Origin: Bacteroidales bacterium UBA1253
GTDB lineage: Bacteria > Bacteroidota > Bacteroidia > Bacteroidales > Paludibacteraceae
Length of the DNA stretch: 5,408 nt
Direction: 5' to 3'
Assembly: GCA_002308815.1 (NCBI GenBank)
Contig: DBVX01000026.1
Location: forward strand, 17,906 to 23,313
Position 1 is the first letter of the stretch. Every line of letters begins with the position of its first letter. The notes under the pieces were generated by a model, which saw nothing but the letters and a program-made list of their open reading frames with translations, was not told the DNA's origin and did not search any database. Below, piece after piece: positions 1 through 5,408 of this stretch. A program made the translations under genes and the position numbers.

Positions 1-2
1 CC

Positions 3-2516
3 ACCGTCCAAGCCGAAGGCTCCCTGCGGGATACCATTGCTCTGAAAGCCGCTTTGTGTATCCCGCAGATAGAACAGTTGTTGGCACTTCTTCCTGACAC
101 CTTGCGTCGGCAGACAATACGGGAAAACACCCTGGCAGGTGGAATCAGACTCAACGCGCAATGCGCAGCACCGACAGCCCGTCTGAAAGAACTAATCGCA
201 TCCGACGACTCCTCCCGCTCCTTAGTGGAAAGAGTCAGCGGTTCGGATATCCGGCTCTATGCCAAAATAGCACTGGACAGTCTGCACGGCGGACATCCGC
301 ACCGTAAAATCCGTCTGGACAATCTCTCCTTGCGCGCGGAGGGACGGTATGACGCAGCCGTAAGGGATTCCTCCTTTGTGCGTATTGACACGCTCCGTTT
401 CCACAGCGGCTCGTCGTGGATCAACGCGAGCGGATTGGGCGCGTACAAATGCTCCCGCGAATGGGTCAGACTGAACCTGCAATCGCGGTTGTATCTGAAA
501 GAACTGACCCGGCTGCTCAATATGGAAGATAAAGCCCGCGTGCGCGGAAGGCTTCGTGCCAATGTGAAGACGTGGTTCTATCTGGACGATCTGATGCGGC
601 GGCGGATATACGACATCCATTCCGAGTCGGATCTGTCAGGAGATGATGTTTTTGTCGCCGTCAGGGGTACGCACATGGGGTTGTTCGCAGATTCTCTTCG
701 TTTCAGCCTGACCACCAACACCCCCCGTGTGTCCAAGCGTACGGGCAGACGCGATACCGCCCTGCTGGACTGCCGGCTGGCGTTCCGGCAGATCAAGGCG
801 GGATACCGCCGCAACGTGAAGGCGAATCTTGCAGGCGCGCGGATATGGCTCTATGCGGACGATCTGACCGACCATACGGTACCGAAGTTGCGTGCGTCGG
901 TCAGCTTGGAGGGCGTGGACGTGCAGCGTGCTGACTCCGTCCGTCTCATGGCGCAGAAACTGCGTGTCAGCGCATCAATGCGTCCCGACAGGAAGGCGGC
1001 TTTCGTTCCAGCCTCCACCGCCCGCGTCTCGATGGACTCTGTCTTTCTGGTAAGACCCCGTAACGGCATGTTGCTCGATTCCGTGCGGATGGATCTGACA
1101 GCGGTACCGCGTTACCGCCGCTTCCGCAAGGATTCGGTGTCCGGCGAACGTGTCAGAATACCCGACAGCGAGCGCACGGTGATGACGCTTGATTCGCTTA
1201 TCCGACTGGGACAGACCGTACTCAATGACAGCACCCCGATGGAAACATACTACAAGCGTTTCGCCAATACGGGCAAAGTGTATGTCCGTACGTTCGGTCT
1301 CCGTCATCAGGGGGATGACCTCCGGCCGACCGTCAGGCGCATGGATCTGACCCTCAACGATGACACCGTGACGCTGAACAGCTTCAGACTGAAGATTGGC
1401 AGGTCAAGACTCAAACTGAAGGGCGATGTACACCATCTGCGCAGGTATCTGATACGGGGCAAAACTCTGGATGCCAATCTGGAACTGGAGTCCCGCCGCA
1501 TAGACCTCAACCAGCTCAGTCAGGCGTTGCAGAGGCAGAAACAGCGTAAGAGTGAGTTGGACTCCATAGCCCTTGCGCGGAATATGTCCGCACTGGAGGA
1601 TACCCTGCAGTTCGCGGATCCGGCGTATGAAACTGACAGCCTTCTGTACGCTGACAGTTCTTCGCTTTCATCCGATTCGCTGCCTGCCTCGCTGGTTGTC
1701 CTTCCGAACAATCTCAACATCCGTTTCCGTGCTCATGTGGATACCGTCATTTTCTCCGGTATGCGCCTGCACAATTTCAGAGGGCAGGTCAAACTGAATG
1801 ATCAGACGCTGGCAATCACCAATCTGTCCACTTCCACCAAAGTCGGGAAGATGCGGATGAACCTCGTCTATGCCTGCCGCGACACGTCAATCGCGCACGC
1901 CGCCGCCGATCTCTCGATGGACAGCGTGCAGATAGGCGATCTTGTCAAAGCCTTGCCGGAACTGGATTCCGTCATGCCGATGCTGCGCTCGTTTGACGGA
2001 TCGGTTGCTTGCGACGCTGCGGCGCGCCTGCGGCTGAAAAGCGATATGTCCATCGACCTGCCTTCGGTCAATGCCTGCGCATGGATGCGCGGCACCAATC
2101 TTGTCCTGATGGACGGCGAGACATTCTCCGAGATAGCCAAAAGGCTGATGTTCTCAAAGAAGACCCGGAACAGAATAGACAGTCTGAGTGTGGAGGTGAT
2201 GGCGGAGGACAACAAGGTGCAGATTTTCCCCTTTATGCTGTCCATCGACAAGTACTATGCCGGTGTGGGCGGCACGCAGAATCTGGATGGTTCGTTCAAC
2301 TACCATATTTCCTTGTTCAAACCCATGAAACTGGCACTGGATGTGTCCGGCTCTGACTTCCGGCACATCAAGTTCAACCCCTTTGTGAAAGCGCGGTACA
2401 AGAGCGCGCGCAGCAAGGTGGGGAACGGAAGAATGCTTCTGCGTGATGTTGACGTGAACGTCATTCCCAATTTCCGTAGTTCCGTGATTCAGTACATACA
2501 GAACGTGAGCAAGTAA
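3..2516 (+). CDS. AsmA-family protein, C-terminal part (5' end outside window)
   Basis: The frame is open from the first bases of the window to the TAA at 2514-2516, giving 837 codons. The true start is upstream; a TTG at 54 is the first possible start in the window but the frame continues before it, so I treat the gene as 5'-truncated. The last third (visible residues about 594-806) has the AsmA-like C-terminal pattern: a conserved Gly/Lys beta region, a 'GTNLVLMDGETFSEIAKRLM' segment, 'IDSLSVEV', then 'GVGGTQNLDGSFNYHISLFK'. The rest is beta-rich, with a D-[ST]-[VL] motif recurring about eleven times (e.g. IDTLRF, ADSLRF, ADSVRL, LDSVRM), as expected for a long repetitive beta structure. 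A Ser/Asp-rich linker lies at residues 544-563 (nt 1632-1691). AsmA-family proteins are usually anchored in the inner membrane by an N-terminal helix and extend into the periplasm, where relatives support phospholipid transport and outer-membrane integrity. The anchor would lie outside the window, and the role here is inferred from family only. Confidence 0.85.
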   Translation, partial: TVQAEGSLRDTIALKAALCIPQIEQLLALLPDTLRRQTIRENTLAGGIRLNAQCAAPTARLKELIASDDSSRSLVERVSGSDIRLYAKIALDSLHGGHPHRKIRLDNLSLRAEGRYDAAVRDSSFVRIDTLRFHSGSSWINASGLGAYKCSREWVRLNLQSRLYLKELTRLLNMEDKARVRGRLRANVKTWFYLDDLMRRRIYDIHSESDLSGDDVFVAVRGTHMGLFADSLRFSLTTNTPRVSKRTGRRDTALLDCRLAFRQIKAGYRRNVKANLAGARIWLYADDLTDHTVPKLRASVSLEGVDVQRADSVRLMAQKLRVSASMRPDRKAAFVPASTARVSMDSVFLVRPRNGMLLDSVRMDLTAVPRYRRFRKDSVSGERVRIPDSERTVMTLDSLIRLGQTVLNDSTPMETYYKRFANTGKVYVRTFGLRHQGDDLRPTVRRMDLTLNDDTVTLNSFRLKIGRSRLKLKGDVHHLRRYLIRGKTLDANLELESRRIDLNQLSQALQRQKQRKSELDSIALARNMSALEDTLQFADPAYETDSLLYADSSSLSSDSLPASLVVLPNNLNIRFRAHVDTVIFSGMRLHNFRGQVKLNDQTLAITNLSTSTKVGKMRMNLVYACRDTSIAHAAADLSMDSVQIGDLVKALPELDSVMPMLRSFDGSVACDAAARLRLKSDMSIDLPSVNACAWMRGTNLVLMDGETFSEIAKRLMFSKKTRNRIDSLSVEVMAEDNKVQIFPFMLSIDKYYAGVGGTQNLDGSFNYHISLFKPMKLALDVSGSDFRHIKFNPFVKARYKSARSKVGNGRMLLRDVDVNVIPNFRSSVIQYIQNVSK

Positions 2517-2524
2517 ATGGAAAC

Positions 2525-2570
2525 TGCAAATGACAATTACTGAAAAGTACAGATTGCAAATCTGACAATT
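2525..2570 (+). repeat. Degenerate direct repeat after the AsmA-like gene
   Basis: TGCAAATGACAATT (2525-2538) recurs as TGCAAATCTGACAATT (2555-2570), differing by a 2-nt insertion. The second copy overlaps a small perfect hairpin, CAGATT-GCA-AATCTG (2550-2564). No clear U-tract follows, so it is a poor intrinsic terminator. The function is unknown; it may be intergenic drift by duplication or a weak 3'-end structure. Confidence 0.4.
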
Positions 2571-2582
2571 TGTAAGAAAATT

Positions 2583-2614
2583 TTTGATTGAACGCGTGAA
2601 AGAGAATACTTTTG
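2583..2614 (+). promoter_or_regulatory. Bacteroidota-type promoter for the M4 protease gene
   Basis: TTTG at 2583-2586 and TACTTTTG at 2607-2614 match the -33 (TTTG) and -7 (TAnnTTTG) elements of the primary sigma factor of Bacteroides-type organisms, with a 20-nt spacer in the usual range. Transcription would begin at about 2618-2621, leaving a very short leader of about 15 nt before the start codon at 2635. The same core, TACTTTTGCGC, occurs before ffh with the same spacer. Confidence 0.72.
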
Positions 2615-2634
2615 CGCGTTTTTTAGGGAAATAA

Positions 2635-4689
2635 ATGATGAAACGCTTACAATTTGCTTTTTTGAGTCTGATTTTTTTTCTTTTTGGTATCACATCGTAT
2701 GCCCAGTCTCTTTCGGGTGTCGGGACTTCGTATTATAGTGGGAATGTGAACTTTGTGTACAGTATGGACAGTTACGGCTCTACCATGTTGTTCGATGCGC
2801 AGCGCAACATTCTGACGCTGGACGGTAAGAATCTTCTGGAGAATGCCGACGGTTCCTACAACTACAGTTATGTCGATTCCTATCAATCCGCCTATTCAGC
2901 ATGGAATATTCCTTTGGTTCAGACCGTCACGCTGAACGCGTCCTCCGATTCTTGGTGGCGCGTGGAGACGGGCGATCAGCAGCCGGAATTTTTTATCATT
3001 ATCAAGGACGCATACGGCAATCAGCTGTATCAGTCCGGCTATGCGATGAACGCGGGTGTGCCCGTGACTTTCCCCGTCCTGACCGAGACCAACATTCTCG
3101 CCACGGGTGACATCTATATGGAGATATGGGAGTACAACGCTTCCGGCAGCGTCCAGTGTCCCCAGCAGTTCCGTCTGACTGCGAGTCAGGCGAAGGAGTA
3201 CCGTTTTGAGTCGGATTATGTGTCGGGTACGGTGGTTGTATGCCCCAATCCTGCCATTGACGCGCATTGGGGGTTGTGTATGACTTACGACTACTGGTTG
3301 AACACGTTCGGCCGTCGCGGGGTGGACAACGCCAACAAGCGGCTGGTCAATTTTGTCAATCCCTCCCATTCGCTGCCGTCGTTGAATGCCGCTCGCTTTC
3401 CTAACAACTGCTGCGCTGTCGGCAAGACCGGCTATTTCTTCTATGGAATGGGCGACCACGAAACCTACGGACCGCTCGTCTGTCTGGATGTTCTGGCGCA
3501 CGAATACACCCATGCTGTCATCAACAGCAATCCGGGACACGAACTGGCCACCGCCGGTGAGGGAGGTGCACTGAACGAGTCGTTCGCTGACATCTTCGCA
3601 TGCGCCGTGGAACGCTACGCATACGGGCAGACCGACTGGGAGATGACCACAGAGGCGATGCTCGACGGAAGCTGTATGCGCTCTCTGAAAGACCCGAAGC
3701 AGAACACGCGTAACGTCCGTCCGTGTCCCACTACCTACAAAGGCGAATTATGGGACACCTCCTCTACGCCCAATCCCCATACCAACGCGGGTGTGCAGAA
3801 CTACTGGTTCTATCTGCTGGTCAACGGCGGATCGGGTACGATTGACGACAAGGGGATACAGGCGTATGACGTGAACGGAATCGGTTTTGATGCCGCTATG
3901 CAGATTGTGTACAACACGTTGGTCTATTATGTGTCCCCCAAGACCACCTATGCCAATATCCGCGACCTCTCGCTACAAGCAACACGCGACCTGTATGGTG
4001 CCAACTCCAAGGCGGAGATAGCTGTGGCGGATGCATGGTACGCGGTGGGGATAGGAAACCGTCATCCGCTCACCTCGTTCAAACTGACCGAGGGTACGTA
4101 TGTAGTGGTGGCTAACCGTCAGCGCACTACCGACCGCCAGTGGTATTACCTGTCCTCAAAAGAAATGATGATGTACGAAGGCACGCGCCTCCAGGCAGTG
4201 GGGACAGGCGTGACTGATGTCAGGGATGTCAATACAACCAGCGTGCAGCGTTCGTGCGTTTGGGAACTCAAGCATACGGCGAAAGGATGGACACTGCGCA
4301 ACGGATCACGCTATCTGTCGGTTTCCGGCAGTGATGCCTTGATGACCGACACCGCAACGATGTTCGCAATGGGCTATGTCGAGAACAGGGCTATGTTCGC
4401 TCCGGCTTCCGACTGGTCTGCCCGTCTGGCTCTGTCAATGCAGTCAAGCCTCGATTACTATTTCTTCATTCTGCCTGATGCCGACAAGACGTACAGTCGG
4501 GGTATGATTGATTTGTATTTCCTGCCCTATAACGGCGTGCCGGTACAGGAGGAGGACGCGCTGCCGCAGATTGAATCGGACGGGGTAACGCCCAGAAAAG
4601 TGATGTACAACGGACAGGTATGCATTTCCCTGCCTGATGGCAAAGGAGGATATCGTCTCTACAATATGCAGGGGCAGCGCGTGGACTGA
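2635..4689 (+). CDS. Secreted thermolysin-like (M4) zinc metallopeptidase
   Basis: This is an exported endopeptidase of family M4. Residues 1-23 are a signal peptide (MMKR, hydrophobic core, cleavage likely after SYA23). There is no lipobox Cys. The thermolysin N-lobe begins at once ('GTSYYSGNV', about 29-37). An extra beta-rich segment of about 100 residues (88-182) follows, then 'DAH' (209-211) and 'TYDYW'. The zinc site is H289-E-x-x-H293 with E290 as general base and E315 in 'GALNESFAD' as third ligand; D319 corresponds to thermolysin Asp170. H382 ('PHTNAG') corresponds to His231. Likely calcium ligands D285, E326, D334 and E336 are kept. By hand alignment, Tyr157 becomes Thr306 and Asp226 becomes Ser377. 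The catalytic part ends near 474. Residues 480-635 form an accessory module with 'WYYL' and 'RYLSV' patterns, and the tail ends 'YNMQGQRVD'. No FTP or PepSY propeptide is visible. ATG 2635 is followed by a second ATG at 2638, and either could be the start; AGGGA at 2625-2629 is a weak ribosome site. The substrate is unknown. Confidence 0.9.
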   Translation: MMKRLQFAFLSLIFFLFGITSYAQSLSGVGTSYYSGNVNFVYSMDSYGSTMLFDAQRNILTLDGKNLLENADGSYNYSYVDSYQSAYSAWNIPLVQTVTLNASSDSWWRVETGDQQPEFFIIIKDAYGNQLYQSGYAMNAGVPVTFPVLTETNILATGDIYMEIWEYNASGSVQCPQQFRLTASQAKEYRFESDYVSGTVVVCPNPAIDAHWGLCMTYDYWLNTFGRRGVDNANKRLVNFVNPSHSLPSLNAARFPNNCCAVGKTGYFFYGMGDHETYGPLVCLDVLAHEYTHAVINSNPGHELATAGEGGALNESFADIFACAVERYAYGQTDWEMTTEAMLDGSCMRSLKDPKQNTRNVRPCPTTYKGELWDTSSTPNPHTNAGVQNYWFYLLVNGGSGTIDDKGIQAYDVNGIGFDAAMQIVYNTLVYYVSPKTTYANIRDLSLQATRDLYGANSKAEIAVADAWYAVGIGNRHPLTSFKLTEGTYVVVANRQRTTDRQWYYLSSKEMMMYEGTRLQAVGTGVTDVRDVNTTSVQRSCVWELKHTAKGWTLRNGSRYLSVSGSDALMTDTATMFAMGYVENRAMFAPASDWSARLALSMQSSLDYYFFILPDADKTYSRGMIDLYFLPYNGVPVQEEDALPQIESDGVTPRKVMYNGQVCISLPDGKGGYRLYNMQGQRVD

Positions 4690-4709
4690 TAATATGGTGT
4701 GAAAAAAGT

Positions 4710-4741
4710 TTTGCACGAATAGGTTAAAAGCCTTACTTTTG
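4710..4741 (+). promoter_or_regulatory. Bacteroidota-type promoter for ffh, overlapping the terminator
   Basis: TTTG at 4710-4713 and TACTTTTG at 4734-4741 match the -33/-7 consensus with a 20-nt spacer, the same spacing as the promoter at 2583-2614. The start point would fall at about 4745-4748, giving ffh a leader of nearly 80 nt. The -7 box lies wholly within the left arm of the hairpin at 4726-4764, so the new transcript would begin in the loop or right arm and could not form that hairpin. Confidence 0.7.
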
Positions 4742-4764
4742 CGCCCCGTAGAAGTAAGGCTTTT
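4726..4764 (+). terminator. Intrinsic terminator of the M4 gene, possibly bidirectional
   Basis: AAAAGCCTTACTT (4726-4738) and AAGTAAGGCTTTT (4752-4764) are perfect 13-bp complements. In RNA the loop can pair further (U4739-G4751, U4740-A4750, G4741-U4749, C4742-G4748, G4743-C4747), giving an unbroken 18-bp stem with a CCC loop. The right arm runs into TTTTGTTT, a fair U-tract. The A-run on the left would supply a U-tract for transcription from the other strand. It begins 36 nt after the protease stop codon. Confidence 0.8.
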
Positions 4765-4771
4765 GTTTACT

Positions 4772-4805
4772 GGAACGTTTCCGCACACTTGTTACGGAGG
4801 CTTCC
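4772..4805 (+). promoter_or_regulatory. Leader hairpin upstream of ffh
   Basis: In RNA, GGAA (4772-4775) pairs with UUCC (4802-4805). After one bulged C (4776), GUUUCCG (4777-4783) pairs with CGGAGGC (4795-4801), including two G-U pairs, around an 11-nt loop. The stem ends 5 nt before the Shine-Dalgarno site at 4811-4816, so it lies in the predicted ffh 5' untranslated region and may affect ribosome access or mRNA stability. No known riboswitch or leader family is recognised, and a chance fold is possible. Confidence 0.4.
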
Positions 4806-4810
4806 CTTAA

Positions 4811-4816
4811 AAGGAG
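4811..4816 (+). promoter_or_regulatory. Strong Shine-Dalgarno site of ffh
   Basis: AAGGAG sits 8 nt before the ATG at 4825, in an A-rich stretch. It supports this ATG as the start. Genes in Bacteroidota often lack a clear Shine-Dalgarno sequence, so this is a notably canonical site for the group. Confidence 0.75.
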
Positions 4817-4824
4817 AAAATAAG

Positions 4825-5408
4825 ATGTTTGACAGTTTAAGCGAACGACTGGAGCGCAGTTTCAAGATTCTCAAGGGTGAGGGTCGTATTACGGATATCA
4901 ACATAGCCGAGACAGTCAAGGATATCCGCAAGGCATTGCTGGAAGCGGATGTCAATTACAAGACCGCCAAGCAGTTCACCGACAGCGTGAAGGAGAAGGC
5001 GCTTGGCGAGAAGGTGATGACCGCCGTCCGTCCGGGGCAGCTGATGGTGAAGATTACCCACGATGAACTGGCTCATCTGATGGGGGATGAGGCGGTAGGA
5101 ATGAACCTGAAAGGCAATCCCGCCGTCATCCTTATGGCGGGTCTGCAGGGTTCGGGTAAGACCACCCACGCCGCCAAACTGGCGCATTACCTGCAGACCA
5201 AAAAGGGCAAGCGCGTCATGCTCGCCGCCTGCGATGTCTATCGTCCCGCCGCCATCGAGCAGTTGCGGGTGCTTGGCGAACAGGTGCAGGCGAAAGTCTA
5301 TCTCGCCGAGGGCGAGAAGGATCCTGTCAAAAAGGCGAAGGATGCCTTGAAGGAGGCGCGCACCTACGGGTACGATGTGCTTATTGTGGATACAGCCGGC
5401 CGTCTGGC
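4825..5408 (+). CDS. ffh: Signal recognition particle GTPase Ffh, N-terminal part (3' end outside window)
   Basis: Ffh binds the 4.5S RNA and the signal sequences of nascent proteins. With its receptor FtsY it delivers ribosomes to the SecYEG translocon at the inner membrane, using GTP. The window holds 194 full codons plus two bases. Residues 1 to about 90 are the helical N domain (MFDSLSERLERSFKIL, then 'DIRKALLEADVNY'). The G domain follows: P-loop G106-LQGSGK-T113, the SRP-type 'DVYRPAAIEQL' (137-147, G2 region) and 'DTAGRL' (189-194, G3). The RNA-binding M domain lies beyond the window. The motif GLQGSGKTT and the start MFDSLSERL favour Ffh over FtsY, which usually has 'GVNGxGKTT' and a longer acidic or membrane-binding N-terminus. 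His115 after KTT, where many homologues have Thr, Ser or Phe, is a minor variation. The gene has its own promoter and a strong Shine-Dalgarno site. No frameshift is seen. Confidence 0.97.
   Translation, partial: MFDSLSERLERSFKILKGEGRITDINIAETVKDIRKALLEADVNYKTAKQFTDSVKEKALGEKVMTAVRPGQLMVKITHDELAHLMGDEAVGMNLKGNPAVILMAGLQGSGKTTHAAKLAHYLQTKKGKRVMLAACDVYRPAAIEQLRVLGEQVQAKVYLAEGEKDPVKKAKDALKEARTYGYDVLIVDTAGRL

Noticed and set aside
54..56. TTG at 54 as the true start of the AsmA-like gene
   Set aside because: The frame is open upstream to the window edge with similar protein character, no ribosome site precedes it, and the expected N-terminal membrane anchor is missing.
2525..2570. CRISPR-like or insertion-sequence end repeats
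   Set aside because: There are only two imperfect short copies with no spacers, no transposase and no flanking duplication.
2550..2573. Intrinsic terminator after the AsmA-like gene
   Set aside because: The stem has only 6 AT-rich pairs and is followed by ACAATTTGT, not a run of T.
2154..2693. 179-codon open frame on the minus strand spanning the end of the AsmA-like gene and the first gap
   Set aside because: It lies opposite two well-supported coding regions, crosses the promoter, and its product has no recognisable domain.
2896..3540. 214-codon open frame on the minus strand inside the protease gene
   Set aside because: It is antisense to a clearly conserved M4 reading frame, with no recognisable motif; long antisense frames are common opposite genes of this base composition.
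4837..5187. 116-codon open frame on the minus strand opposite ffh
   Set aside because: The + strand encodes unmistakable Ffh N and G domains; the antisense product has no recognisable family.

Overview
The window looks like a piece of a Bacteroidota chromosome, most likely order Bacteroidales and possibly near Prevotella. Three things point there. Both intergenic gaps carry a match to the Bacteroides-type -33/-7 promoter (TTTG, 20 nt, TAnnTTTG). The secreted thermolysin-family protease has the Bacteroidetes form of the fold, and it ends in a short C-terminal module of a kind I recall from Prevotella and Bacteroides secreted proteins. The large AsmA-like protein fits the same group. The assignment below phylum is inference.

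Layout, all genes on the + strand: (1) 3-2516, the C-terminal 837 codons of an AsmA-family protein whose start lies before the window; (2) 2517-2634, a 118-nt gap with a degenerate direct repeat and a promoter; (3) 2635-4689, a complete 684-residue exported M4 (thermolysin-like) metallopeptidase; (4) 4690-4824, a 135-nt gap holding an 18-bp hairpin terminator, a promoter whose -7 box lies inside that hairpin, a second leader hairpin and a strong Shine-Dalgarno site; (5) 4825 to the window end, the N-terminal 194 codons of Ffh, the signal recognition particle GTPase. There is no gene-free stretch above 300 bases.

Each downstream gene has its own promoter, so these look like three neighbouring transcription units, not one operon. 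A loose theme is the cell envelope and export: an AsmA-like inner-membrane/periplasmic protein, a secreted protease and the SRP targeting GTPase. I see no sequence evidence that they work as one system.

The points most worth a second look are the terminator/promoter overlap before ffh and the unusual M4 protease. The protease has no visible propeptide, an extra domain of about 100 residues inside its N-lobe, and apparent replacement of two accessory catalytic residues (thermolysin Tyr157 and Asp226), while the zinc ligands, general base and active-site His are kept. I found no mobile element, CRISPR array, tRNA or rRNA gene.
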